In this document: piece after piece, positions 24,627 through 36,647 of the stretch
Position numbering within the stretch: position 1 is the first letter of the stretch
Layout: the number at the start of each line of letters is the position of its first letter
Assembly (NCBI GenBank): GCA_910890315.1
Contig: CAJVGD010000006.1
Coordinates: forward strand, 62,001 to 126,000
DNA from: Serendipita indica DSM 11827
Lineage: Eukaryota > Basidiomycota > Agaricomycetes > Sebacinales > Serendipitaceae
Length of the DNA stretch: 64,000 nucleotides
Direction of reading: 5' to 3'
Translations under genes and position numbers: made by a program
Notes under the pieces: generated by a model
The model's input: only the letters and a program-made list of their open reading frames with translations
The model's database searches: none
What the model was told of the DNA's origin: nothing

Positions 24627-25150
24627 GCGCCCCTCTTGTGTATCTTGAACCCTCTTCCCGATTCCTCAATGCCTGGTAGAGATGTTGAAGCAAGAGGGCA
24701 CGTTTAGGGCTCCATTTCCGGTCCACGGCGCACCCTATTTAGATAACGGTGACCCAAGACAAAATTTGAAACGCTCTTGTTCCTATCGAGCGTGGGTATC
24801 CATGTCCGGTGCCTCTTCAGAGGTATCGCCGATGTTCTCGACGAGGCAGGGAATAACTGTACCTCCGAGACCCACTCGCAACCTCCTTACATCTAGTGAT
24901 CACTTTTTCATCTCGCCTACTAAGTTCAAGAAAGCTCTTTAGAGGCTCAACACATCGTCCTGATAGTGGCGTCGTACGGTAGGGTCAAAAAGGGTCCGCT
25001 ACTAACCAAAGCGCGTCCCTTTAGATCAAATTGGGCTAAATTTTCAGGTTCGGCTCCAGATCATGGTCGAGATTCCCACAGAGAGGCAGGCATCAAGGGT
25101 AGAAGTATTGGCTTGTTACAGATACAATAATAGGTACGGCAAGCTATACA
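24627..25150. other. Spacer between array copies C and D
   Basis: This is promoter of C and 3' flank of D. No other coding sequence is seen. Confidence 0.45.
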
Positions 25151-26448
25151 TCATTCTTTTCGAATCAAGGGAGATTTAGATGAATGAGGTGTCAAGGTAG
25201 GGTGTATCGAGTCTGAATGATTTGCGATAGTCATGGGCGAGAAACCTGCAGTGATGTGCCCAGAAGGAGATGTGGGTGATGGTTGCGAAGGTAATATGGG
25301 AGATGCGGGAGATGCGACATACGCAGGCGGTGCATCGTCCCCTTCAGCATAGACGGTGGCATGCACTAGTTCAGGAGCGGGGGCTGGGCCGGTGCCGTTC
25401 TCTCGACCTTGTTCATTAGTCTGAGCTAGCTCCTGTGGAACCTTGGTAGCCCGTGGCGTCGATGCAGGGACCCTCGCTTTCTCCGCCGGGATCTCAAGAT
25501 TGAGATATGGCTCTGGAAACGCGGGAGCAGATTGCACTTTTCTTCGGCGCCGGATTACGAAGAAGATACAGAGGCATAGAAATGTAAACACTGCCGCCGT
25601 CGCTCCAACAATTGCACCGACGTTTGGCTGTGACCGTTTCGAGTCAAGGGCCGTGGAGCCGACTGAGTTTTCCGTCACATATCTTGTGTCGGTGGTAGTC
25701 GATACCCGATTGGTAGTGCCATCCGTGGGTAGCGACGTAGATGGAGGTGATGTAGACCCTTGTGATAGTTGGGAAGAGCTCGACGACAATGTCGAGGTAC
25801 TAGACCTAAGACCTGTGAATGAGTGCCCAAGAAAGGTCGAAAGGATGACTTACATAGTCCCTGTAATCAAAGTGCCAGGAGGCGAGAGGTACTAGACCTA
25901 AGACCTGTGAATGAGTGCCCAAGAAAGGTCGAAAGGATGACTTACATAGTCCCTGTAATCAAAGTGCCAGGAGGCGAATCTGTGCCCGCTATGCTAGCGG
26001 CAGAGGCCGTGGCAGCGACTGTCGAGGAAGAATGAGTGGAGGTGAAGCTGATGTCATAAATGACGAGTCCCGTCTGAACAATGCCATCTTGTACATGAAC
26101 AGATATGGAGGTGACTTCCGACGTAAACTGCTTGACCGAAAGGGATATCGAACCCGGGGAGACGTCTTGTGGAAGCAACGGCCCGATCCAGACCTTGTAC
26201 TTGCCTGTCGCCGAAAAATTGGCTGCCCCCATCTGACCGGTATAGGACGCGGCGTTGATGACGACCGTATCGTAGCTGACGGGCGTCCGCTGATCAACTA
26301 GGATCTCCACGTATACTCCAAATGTCGTCGAATAGCGAAAGTAGGTCCCGTTGTTCCATGCACCGTACCAGATCACTTGTTGGGCTGATACGAGTGCACA
26401 GTTGAAGACTAGGCAGAAAATCAAGACAATCTGGGCCGAGAGGACCAT
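25151..26448 (-). CDS. Array 1 gene D: type I membrane protein, 2 exons, 385 aa
   Basis: The model is 25946-26448 joined to 25151-25805 (386 codons). A signal peptide (MVLSAQIVLIFCLVFNCALV) is followed by an ectodomain with WYGAWNNGTYFRYS and VVINAASYTGQMG. The rest is a Ser/Thr stalk, a helix (GAIVGATAAVFTFLCLCIFFV), the basic IRRRRKVQ, and a Pro-rich tail with DDAPPAYV. The single intron is 140 nt, because it contains a 92-bp direct tandem duplication of the exon-intron-exon junction. Using the outer donor (after 25946) and outer acceptor (before 25805) keeps the frame. Including the duplicated middle piece as an exon would bring in a stop within a few codons. Confidence 0.82.
25794..25977. 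repeat. Perfect 92-bp direct tandem duplication across an intron of gene D
   Basis: Copy 1 is 25794-25885 and copy 2 is 25886-25977, with no mismatch that I can see. Each copy holds the end of exon 1, a GTAAGT donor, a 45-nt intron, and the start of exon 2. The identity points to a very recent event. An assembly error is the main alternative. Confidence 0.93.
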
Positions 26449-26729
26449 TGTGTGATTTTATCAGACGCCAAATGGTCGTATAAGTCGTTTCAAACGAGTG
26501 GAACGGAGCTGGGCGTGCTCCTTGTGCGGTTGGGGTCGTGTACAAGGGGCTATCTCGGCGCGCATCTTTTCATAAATTCGCGTGAGTAACAGATTACAAT
26601 TTTCCCTTTTTCTTCGCCCCCTGGTGAATTGTCCGAAAATTCACACGTCGGAGAAAGGGCATAGGTAACGCGGTGCAATGGCCGAATCCAACCTTGGACG
26701 CAACCCTGGCCGTCGTTCAAACATAGCCA

Positions 26730-27174
26730 ATGAGACGCTTCGCTGCACCTCTAAAAGTTTCCGCGTCTACAAAGTCGGATGCCAACCCAAATGCGACTTC
26801 CAAGGAGAATAGCAACGCGAGCGCTGGAACATCCGTAGCGTCGGCGTTGGGACCCTCCAAAGTCGAAGAAATCACGTCTCCTCACGAGTTGACTGCCTAT
26901 GTACGTCGTTTAAAGGTCCCGTCACCTCTAATTCATCACCACCCGTCCAGGTCGAACAGCTCTTGAATCAAATCGAGGGTAAATTTGATGACATGTCCTC
27001 TCAGATTCTCGAAAGAAGTGCGTATAACATTTGTGTATGCTCTTCATTGCTTAATTTCTCTCAGTGAACGCCATGTCCACCCGGGTAGACGCATTGGAAG
27101 CTTCGATACAGGATCTTATCAATGCCAGCGATAATCAGCAACCTGGTACCCCAGGTACACCCAGCGTGCGATAG
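26730..27174 (+). CDS. HSBP1-like small coiled-coil protein, 3 exons, 115 aa
   Basis: The exons are 26730-26900, 26951-27017 and 27065-27174 (116 codons). The second half is a heptad-repeat helix (VEQLLNQIEGKFDDMSSQI, then NAMSTRVDALEASIQDLI) that matches heat shock factor binding protein 1. In animals that protein forms trimeric coiled coils, restrains heat shock factor and acts in WASH complex assembly. The first 55 residues are disordered (Ser, Asn, Lys) and are longer than in the human protein. The MSSQI-x10-MSTR-like core and its spacing are kept. It shares a 281-bp divergent promoter with array gene D. The fungal role is not established. Confidence 0.82.
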
Positions 27175-27269
27175 CCATACCAGTCCTGTAGTATTATAGT
27201 CCTATCGCAGGAGAAAAAGTACATTCAAGATGCCTACAACGAGCCTTATAGATACTCAGTGATAGCGTG

Positions 27270-28947
27270 TCAGTAGTCCTCACTAGGATCCTGATTAGTC
27301 TTGGAGCAGGAGACCAGAGCACAGACTTACTCCTCGTCAAACTCGTCATCTTGTATCCCATAATGGTGATGCTCATGATAATGGCGGTGATGGTGATGGT
27401 GGTTATACTGTTGTGGCTCATCGTCTGACAACTCTTCGGGTTCATCTTGATCGTACTGCAGTGCAATGTAACGCCCTTGACCGTAAGCCTTGAACATGTT
27501 TAGAAAAAGGTGAGAAGAGCAGAAAGAGACTCACCGGTCGTCGTTGATACTGCACGACTTGGTCATCGTCGCTGAGTCCGTCCTCCACATCCTGCTCCAC
27601 TTCCTCATCGCTTAGAATGACCTGTGGATGTCGCTGAATGTGAAGGTGCCGTAAATTGTGATCATGAAGCCTAGGTGGCCTTTGAATCTCGATGGAGTCA
27701 TCCGATGCATCGGATTCATCTGAGATGACAATGGGTTCTGGTTCAGGGTTTGCAAGTTGTTGTTGCAGAAACTCTGCATCTTCGACATCATCCTCCATGT
27801 CACCATCTTGCTCGTATATCGGTCCGTCGTCGATAAAGTCTTCATCATAAGAACCCTCGTCGTCGCTGGGTTCAAGGTCCATATGGCCAAGAAAGTCTGG
27901 AGGGGCACCAAAGATGTAAGGATTGTACATCATTTCTTCTTCTTCCTCTTCTTCCTCTGATGAGAACATAAACTCTTCGCCGCATTCCGCGCAGACTCCC
28001 TCGTATATCTCGCATAGGCAAGACGGACATCGTCGCACACCTCCATCTGCATGATCTATCAAAGCACCGTCGACGCCAATTCGAGCGCCATGACGCTCTT
28101 CGAAGAAAATGTCTTTCCAGGGGTCCTCTGGGTTTGCGACTTCCCTCTGTGGGCCGGGCTGGACATTCAGTGCTGGTTCGACGTTGGATATAATTTCTTT
28201 GAGGGTATAGATTTCGACAGGTCGTTGGTTGAGTCGTGCGCGACAGTGGGGGCATGTCTTTTTGCGGCGTGCGAGCGTAGCGGCTGGTGCACCTTCTTCG
28301 GGTGCTGGCGCACTAAACCACTGTTGGAGACAGCCTACACACGCTACATGTCCGCATGGTACAAGCCTAGAGGATCCAGATGGTAAACCGTCAGCGGATG
28401 GGCGCTGCACCGACTGATACATACGCAAATGGTCTCTGGAGTGTTTCTAGGCAAATCTGACATTGCAATTGTTGATGTACATGATTAAGAGCGTCCCTTT
28501 GTCTTTGCAGTTGCTAGAATTATCCGCGCTTGAGCGGGCATGAGGCTGGAAAAGGAGCGTTGTGCTTACTTGGTCCTTTTCTTGCAACTGCCTCCTTAGC
28601 TCAGCAAGCTCTTCTTCCACCATATTCCTCGTGCTTTGTATTTCGCGTGGCAGGGAGTCTGGCGTGGGTGGTCCCGAGGACAGCTCAGGCTCTGGCTTTG
28701 ACTTTGTCAAGACCTGAGTGTTCATCCGCGCGTCTGCTTCCAGCTTTGCTCTGAGATTTCGTCGTGAAGACTGATTCTTGAGGCTTTGCGTGCCTTTGGT
28801 TGTCTCCAGCCGCCGTCTCTTCGAGTTGTGTTGGTCTGGCTTTGGCTCAGCCGTCGAAGTGCCTGCAACGCGTTGTTGAATCTCTGTATTCGCTCTTGAA
28901 ATCTGATTTGGCCGTGGAGATGGAGAGTCGGCGCGTCTTTTGGGCAT
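27270..28947 (-). CDS. RING-finger E3 ubiquitin ligase, acidic with His-rich tail, 5 exons, 489 aa
   Basis: The exons read downwards are 28570-28947, 28425-28513, 27535-28366, 27331-27488 and 27270-27282; the sum is 490 codons. The first 80 residues are basic and disordered. A coiled coil follows (VEEELAELRRQLQEKDQ and on), then a C3HC4 RING: CQICLE, then CGHVACVGCLQQW, a loop, and CPHCRARL. A second Cys cluster lies downstream (CPSCLCEIYEGVCAECG), which could bind zinc. The rest is strongly acidic (EEEEEEEE), with a His-rich C-terminus holding an HHHHH run. The terminal exon is only 13 nt. It probably ubiquitinates a nuclear or chromatin substrate; that is inference. It is divergent from mre11, with 221 bp between starts. 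Confidence 0.85.
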
Positions 28948-29168
28948 CGCCGTCGTGACAGAGATCAAGGGTGGACGCACTGTTTGGCCACTCAGCTTCT
29001 GGACCTGTTTGCGTTTCATTCGCCAGACGATCGACAAAACCAAAGCCAAAAACGCGTCTTGCAGCGTGAACGCTGTCACTGGGATACAACATGGACCATA
29101 TAGAGTGCGTCAAACTCGAGATTCCTCATCATACACCGCGTTGACGAGCGCGTTCGCCTGGCAGAGAG

Positions 29169-31699
29169 ATGGAAGAACGTCGTCCAAAGACAAAAATTGA
29201 CAACAAAAGGAGTGCAGACTGCATCAGAATCATGCTAGCTACCGATTGCCACATCGGAGTTCATGGCCGCGATCCAACCCGAAGCCATGACTCTCTTGAC
29301 ACATTTAGAGAAGTCCTAGAGCTCGCCGTGAAGCATGATGTCGATATGATTCTCCTCGCCGGCGACCTTTTCCACGAAAACAGACCGAGCCGCGAATGCT
29401 TTTACGAGACGTGTGCTCTCTTGCGGCAGTACACGTTTGGAGATAAGCCAGTCTCCATCGAGCTTCTCAGTGACCCAGATGATGGGAAAGCTCCTGGCTT
29501 TGCCTTCCCCGCCATCAACTACGAGGATCCGAATCTTAATATTGCCATCCCGGTCTTTTCTATACATGGGAATCATGATGATCCACAAGGCGCTGGTGGT
29601 CATAGCGGGGCGCTGTGTGCGCTAGATCAGCTTTCGGTCAGCGGACTGGTCAATTACATTGGCAAAGTCGACATTCCAACGGATATGGACAACGCCGACC
29701 TGGCTTCAATCGTAACTCGACCAGTATTACTCCGAAAAGGTCAAACCAGGCTCGCTCTCTATGGTATAGGTAACGTCAAGGACCAACGAATGCACCACCA
29801 ATTGCGAACGAACAAAATATCAATGTTTACCCCTCAAGACAAGGACGATTGGTTCAACATTATGCTTTTACATCAGAACAGGTTCCACATCTTTTTTGTT
29901 TACCCGAGTCGGATCAAACTGATAATACCTATAGAGTTCAGCGCGGTCCTCTCGAGAGCGTTCCGGAAGGCATGTTTGATGACTCTATCGACCTCATTGT
30001 CTGGGGACACGAGCATGATTGCCGAATCGAGCCAGAGCCAGTGGCCGGCAAACGCTACTTTATCTCGCAGCCTGGTTCAACAGTCGCCACATCGTTGTCA
30101 GAAGGAGAGGCAATCCCAAAGTCTGAGCAAATTCTCTCACCACTTACCCTACTAACAACTTTCTCAGGCACTGCGCCTTGCTCGAGATACAAGGGAAAGC
30201 ATTCGAGCTCACGCCGATCATGCTAAGGACCGTCAGACCTTTCAAGATGGACACAATTCACTTGGCAGAGATTGCTGAGGAGGAAGATGTCAATTTGAAT
30301 GACAAAATTGCAATCAACGAACTTCTGAAGCAACGGATACGCAAGCTGGTCAAAGAGGCTAATGACGAATTCGCCGAGAGGAACGAAAATTCAGAGACTC
30401 CTGTACCTCCTATGCTTCCTCTTGTGCGACTAAGAGTAAGATGAGCCAACTTCAAGGTCGTCGGAGACTAAACCTCTGCAGGTCGACGTTACCAATGTGC
30501 CGGAAATGAGCAACCCTCAGCGTCTTGGTCTCGAGTTTCAGCAAGAAATAGCAAATCCACGAGACGTCATCCACTTTATTCGCGCCAAACGAAAAGCGAC
30601 CAAGAATGTGATCAACCAACCAGAGCTAGAAATCGACCAATTGGGTCTCGAAGGAAAAGCCAAGGTATGCAATAAGAAAACTCGATAGTTGGCGCAATAA
30701 CGGCAGTCCAGGTTGAAAAAGTTCGTGTTGGAAAGTTGGTTCAGGAGTTTTTGAGCGTTCAAGATATGATGGTGCTCGGTGCCGATGGTATGAACGAAGC
30801 TATTGAATTATTTGTCATGAAGGATAGTACTCAGGCGATCCAATCGTAAGTGCCTCTCCTAACCCCGTAACGCCACTCACCATCTGTAGGTTTATCCAAC
30901 GCTCTGAGCGTAACATGCAAAAGGAAGTTCCTGTTACCGAAGATATGGATGATAATGGTATTGAATCTGTGGTCTGTCCTTGCATATCTGGATGGAACAT
31001 CACTGAGTGCATTCTAGTTCGCGGCTGCTCGTGAGGCGCAGGATGCTCAGATGAGACAGAAGAAACAAGCTCGGAAGGTGCGTCTAGATTGACCGAGGAT
31101 AAGTGGGTTGACCCTCGTCTAGGAGGCAAGAGACACAAACGGAAATGACGCCGAGGCAGGATCGATGGGCTCAGTCGCAGGTGATAATCAGTCTATGCAA
31201 GATGAAGAAGAAGAAGAGGAGACGCCCATAGTTCCGCCGAAGCGCAAGCCAGCGGCGAGGTCGACACCTGCGCCACCCGCGCCAAAGGCCAAAGCTCGAG
31301 CGACTCGAGTGACTACCACCAAAGGAAAAGGAAAGGCCAAGGTTGTTGAATCTGACTCTGAAGAGGAGAATTTCGATGATATCATGGATATTGACGAAGT
31401 CGACGACGACGATGATGAACCAGAGGAAATGGCGCCTCCGCCCAAGAAGAGTCGAGCGAAGAAGACAACTCCGGCACCAGCACCAGCTAAAAAGTAAGGA
31501 AATCAGGATAATTCATTAGCTTGATGCTAACGACATGGTTAGAGCACCCGCGAAGAGGACCACAGCGAAGGCCAAAGCAACCCAGTCAACACTCTCATTT
31601 GCACCATCGCGTAGTAAATCTCAGCAGGCTGTAAGTGCCAACTTTCGCACTCACTTGTCTCCTAATCCATTATAGGTCATGCTTTCTGACTCTGACTAA
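29169..31699 (+). CDS. mre11: Mre11 DNA repair nuclease, 10 exons, 702 aa
   Basis: This is the nuclease of the Mre11-Rad50-Nbs1 complex, which trims DNA ends and senses double-strand breaks and telomeres. The exons are 29169-29881, 29935-30120, 30168-30435, 30482-30664, 30712-30845, 30890-30971, 31018-31077, 31123-31493, 31543-31630 and 31676-31699 (703 codons). The metal-binding motifs are all present and in order: LATDCHIG, GDLFHENRPS, GNHDDP, LLHQNR and WGHEHDC. The capping-domain start LLEIQGKAFELTPIMLRTVR follows. The tail is acidic, Lys/Pro-rich and disordered, as in other fungal Mre11 proteins, and ends MLSDSD. The first intron uses a weak GTTCCA donor. It is convergent with the cohesin gene, 135 bp apart. 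Confidence 0.97.
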
Positions 31700-31834
31700 C
31701 ATGTTATCTTTGTCCAATTTCTTGCAATTCTTGGTCACCATCCTTGTATCACCGTAGCCACCTGAGTCAAATCTTGCGTCGTACATGATTATATTGTACC
31801 AAACCCCATATAAAGCAAGCCGTTTCTAGCCGTA

Positions 31835-34800
31835 TCACCGTTTGACTCTTTTGAACTTTCGTCCGATGAAATCTTCCTCAGAATCATCATCCACTGGCGG
31901 CGGAACGTCTGGTTCTTTCCTCTTCTTCTGTGAGAGTGGGGTGGTAACCACATCGCCCTCATGTACTCGCTTCTTGCTTGATACCTTTGAAGGAGAGGAC
32001 TTTGGAGGACTTCGCGGAGGGGAGCCATTGAGAATGACTGGAAGATCTTCAGGCTCTTCGGCATCGTAGTTGTCTGGAGTGGCATCCCTTCGCGGTTTAC
32101 GCCTACCGGATGGGGCAGGAGCCTCTGATTCGGCTTCACTCGAGGCAGCAGACTGGTCAGACGCCTTGCTTTTGGCAGCGCGACTACGCATCGGCCGCGT
32201 TCTTGTGTTCTGGCGTCTTGGTACGCCGGCGCCATCATCTTCTGATGTAAGTGCGTTCTCCACTTGCTCGTCTTCTGACATGGCACCCTTCTTCCCTTTG
32301 CCTCGCTTCCTACCCGTAGCGGCTAGACACGATAAGCTTGGATGAAAACGAGCGTAGTGTAGCGTACCTTTTTCCTTTGGAGCATTGACAAGTTTTCGTT
32401 CATACACCCGAAGGCCATCCCAGATCGTATCTGTACCGATGGCATTAACGCCAGCTTTGTCCAGGGCATTTTCGAGGTGCGATTTCCTTAGAGCATATAA
32501 GCACAGTAAGGTAGTATCCAAGCACGGATACTTACAGTTTCAGAGACTCTTGTGGGGGTGTGCCCGTGGGAACGAGATGGGCCAAGGCGCGGAACAACGA
32601 AGCGACCGATGCGAGCTGAGCGTCGTCATCTTGGGACTCTCCTGCTTTCTTGACAAGGAAATCGATAAGGTATGTATGCATATCCATGAGATGAGGATTC
32701 GGTAGTCGGCCTAGCACAGCTAGATGAGCTCCTCGAACGATGAAGTGGGAAGCGAGGAGACGCGAAAGGGAAAGAGCAGGGTCTTCCGATTCAACGCGAT
32801 CGTTTATTCGCAACATGAACGCCTGGTCAAGAGTTTAACAAAATCCATAAGATATGAGACCATTACCTCGCGCATGGCCCGCTGAACCACGGAGGTTACT
32901 TCTTGTCCATCACCTTGTTGCCATCGAGTTCGGAGCATTTCAACCAGTACTCGAGCGAGTTGGTCATACATATCGCCGAAGCGTCCATAATGAGCGAGAA
33001 TGATGGAAGAATGTTCGAATGAAATCGTTTCGGTTCGTATGGCTTGTATGAAAGGCGCGAGTAATGAGTGGAAAACATAGTCCTTTTCGAGCCTTGAGCT
33101 CGACAATTCTTCTAATGCAAAATGTCAGATTCAACGACTTGAGACGGCTTGCCTTACCTGGCTGACCATTGACCTCTTTGTTTTTCTTCACAGTCTTACG
33201 TCGCTTCTTCTTGTTTTCTTCATCCATCTCAACGTCACTGTCACCATCCGTGCTATCTTGGTCTCCGATTTCCTCTAACTCTTCTGCGTACTCGTCAATG
33301 ACCGCTTGAACATACCCGGCGAGTCGATGCTGGGTTTGTTCTTCCATCTCGATATGAAGGTCTGGGTGAGAGCTGCTGGGTCCAAAGACCATGTGCAAAC
33401 GAATGATGGTCAAGAATGCCTACGAACATGAGCAAGATTGTATAGCTCAAAGTTTCGACTTACAGCTTGCTTGACTTTTTTCGTGACTTGACTATTCTCC
33501 CCAACGAGATACTCAATCAACATTTCAATGATGGGATCACGTTGCTGTTTGATAGATTGTTGTAAAGCGTGACCTTCTGCACTTGAGAGATCCACAGCCG
33601 AAATCGAGTGTGACTTCCAGAGAATGAAAGAGAATAGAACATATATTGCTTGTTCTATGAGCTAAAGAATTGTGACTAAGAGTTCATAGGTCTAGAGAGT
33701 GAACATACCCTATCCTCACGCTGGTGGCCAAGCTTGGCACGTTCGACAAGCGCGCTAAATACGTCAAGTGGTCGAATTCCTTTGCCAGAGTCATTGTCCT
33801 CGAGCCATGGTACAAGGTCTTTGACAGAGAGTAGGGTTGAAATCCGGTAGACTGTGAGCCCCGCAGCGTGTAGCGAATCCTCGTCGAAAGTCTTGGTCGC
33901 GAGTTGCTTGAGGCTATTCTTGCCACTGCCAGCGAGTAGTTTTATCGCCATTGACATTTCCTCTTCTAATTCTCCCAGCTTCTTCCTATTGGTATTCTGC
34001 AGACTGGTTGCTAGGAACATGTGCTTCATCGCAAGCACAGAATGTCGAATGACATCGTGAGAAGAGTGCGTGAGAAATTGCTTGCTGATATCGTCCCAGA
34101 GAGCTTCATACGCCGTGATCATCCTCATTTCGAGGTACATCCCAATATTCATCAGCTGAGGGATGATGAGCACCTTGGAGATTTTTGTCACATCTGTCTG
34201 GTGTTTGACAAATAGGGTCGGCAAGGCTTTGATAAGGGCGAGAGTAACATCATCCAATGATGCTTCCTCGTCATCAGGGTCAGTCGATCTTTCTCCCTAC
34301 AAGAATAAGTCACGACAATCCGAGCTTACAGGGCGACTCACTTTGGGTCTCGATTTCGCGTCCTCGGTCGCTCGCCGCAAGGCAGCAACGAGAACATGTA
34401 ACAGGATATCTTCCTCCTGTTCTGTCAGCCTCCATACATGTTCGACAACGCTATCTTCTTTGCGAAGGCCTGGTCGTCGCTTCCTTGAGGGTGACTCGGA
34501 TGCTTCCACTTCGTTTGTATGATCCATAAGAAGCAGGTCTAGTATCCCGTTCCAACGGCGAATGTACTCCATATCCTCCCAGAGGGCATCGACGGCGAGG
34601 CCAATTCGGTCGTAGCTTGACTTGTCTAGCGCGAATTCCCGTAGAACTGCGTCTTTTACTGTGGTCTCGCCTTCGGCGTCTGATTCGCTAGGCTCATCAT
34701 CCTGAGACTTTCGTCGAGTCTTCTCCTTGTCGAGGGCTTGGGACCATTTGATGAATTGTTGGGAAAGGCACTTGGCACCTGCCCTTTGTCGTTCCTTTCC

Positions 34801-36478
34801 AGCCCTGTTGCCAGTCATGGGACGACCAACCAGATGCTGCTCGACTTCTTCCGCCCATGTTCTCTGAACAAAAGGAGCAACTGCCTTCCTCACTCGCACA
34901 TCTTGGGCGAAGATAAGGAGGCAGAGCTTATCTCTCTCTTCGTCTTCCAAAAGCGCGAGCTGGTCAATGGATAAAAGAACCTGGATCACACCAAGACGGA
35001 CGGAAAGGTCGATATCCGATGTCGCCATCTCGATGAACCGAGGCTTGAAGGTTTGTGTAAAGTGATTCACAGCAGCTGTATAATCTTTGGAATACAGGCA
35101 GTCGATAGACTTGACGGCTTCCAATCTGACCGCGGTGCTGTTGTCGGATAGTGTCTTGCCCAAGTAAGGAAGAAAGCCGGATTCGAGAAAATAGGTGGAG
35201 TGCTTAACAAACCACACTCCGAGTTCGTGGACGCAATCAGCCCGTATGGCGGCATCATGATCGCGGGAGCGATGGACAAACACTCTGTGACTCCTGATTA
35301 GTGGGCGCACAGAAAGCAAAAACTACATACGAGTTGAAGATGTCGTTCAGGTACTCCTTGAGCTGATTCCTTCGGGAGGTAACCTCGTTGATCCTTGTCT
35401 CCAAATCTTGCTCTCGAGCTTTGCTTCTCGCAGCCTTTTTGCCTCTCTCTCCCTCCTTCTGTCGACTGAGCGTCTGAATCTCCTTGTCAACGCCTGCCGC
35501 GATCTGACATAAAGCAGTCTCAAGATAGAGGGCCACTACGGTTGCTGTGTGGCGAAAGCTTCGAACTTGAGAAGAGGAAAGAGGCACGAGCCAGGCTTGT
35601 AGGGTAGGCATGAGGTCCGATGCATAGAGAGATCCAGCTTCCGCTGATGTCACCATTAGCCGCGTGAAAAACTCTGCCAATGACTTTCGAAACTTTCGAA
35701 AGGCCGGGGATTTGGAGACAATTGGGTATGCGGGCATAGTTTCCTGGTAAAGGCGTAAGAGCAGTGAATTCAACGCTGAGGCTCTGACACTCACTGTTTT
35801 AAAGCCCTCGGTAAATTCGTCTAGTGCGTCAACTACGCCGTCAGTATCCATCACCTGATCCGAATCGACAGATGAGTTACACCCGCATGATCTGAGTATA
35901 CAATTTATCAAATCTGCAAGGGCCTTCTCCGGGGTATTGTCGAACAGTTCAAGGAAGTTGTCGACGCTATCTTGCAGAGCAGTTGCGGGGCTCAGAATTA
36001 AGTCTGATGAAGAGCCAATCAGCATATAATACTCGAAATAGGTGCTATCGTACTGAAAAGAGCGCTGTCGTCGGATATCTTTGCGTCTCTAGCGAGCTTT
36101 GCGCCGTCCACGGGCTCTTCATCCTTATCAACTCTCCTCTTACGAGATGTAGTGGTAGCAGCACGCCCTTTACCACGTCCTCTACGCGTTCCACGCGTCG
36201 GAGCCTTTGGCGCAACATAGTCGGGCTCGTCCATGTCTTCGTCGCCACTAGGCGCGTCTGAATCATCGTGATCCGCAGTATTTTGCCCACCATTTAGTTC
36301 TGATCCCGCATTATTATCGTTTGCTTTGTTCCCAGTGCCTGTATGTGTGGCAAACGTGAGCGGCTTGTCGCGTTGAGTAGGCCCTATAGTATGACTGACC
36401 TTTTGAGAATCGCTTTATGGGTTTTCTTTCTCGTCCGGACCGCCGAGGCGCGGTTGGAGTGCTTTCCCGGTCACTCAT
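31835..36478 (-). CDS. scc3: Cohesin subunit Scc3/SA (STAG), 12 exons, 1371 aa
   Basis: This is the HEAT-repeat subunit that holds Scc1 and DNA in the cohesin ring. The exons read downwards are 36400-36478, 36054-36338, 35795-36003, 35331-35743, 34342-35284, 33709-34296, 33464-33661, 33158-33419, 32867-33111, 32536-32822, 32368-32486 and 31835-32322; the sum is 1372 codons. The N-terminus has AT-hook-like RGTRRGRGKGR. The STAG domain shows PEKALADLINCILRSCGCNS. The conserved surface follows (SSSQVRSFRHTATVVALYLE; FVHRSRDHDAAIRADCV). The C-terminus is basic with acidic patches and ends in a cluster like RKFKRVKR. Two introns (35744-35794 and 32323-32367) are multiples of three and lack stops. 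Confidence 0.96.
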
Positions 36479-36647
36479 GGTTGATGCACGCTGCTAAGGT
36501 GTGAAGAGACTGTTTGAACTCCGCCGCATCAGATTTCCAGTCGGTCAACACTCAACATCCTTCATTTTTCTCAAGACAAGCAATCAAACCCGGCGTACCT
36601 ATTACCAGTCGCCTTCACGGTCAAGCTTGATAGACTCGTCGGTTGCG

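Noticed and set aside
26140-26170. GGTTCGAT-like box that could suggest a tRNA B box on the minus strand
   Set aside because: It lies inside the coding exon of gene D and no cloverleaf can be drawn around it.
29882-29934. Reading through the first mre11 intron as coding
   Set aside because: The intron has a weak donor, but removing it restores the conserved LLHQNR to GHEH spacing and frame.
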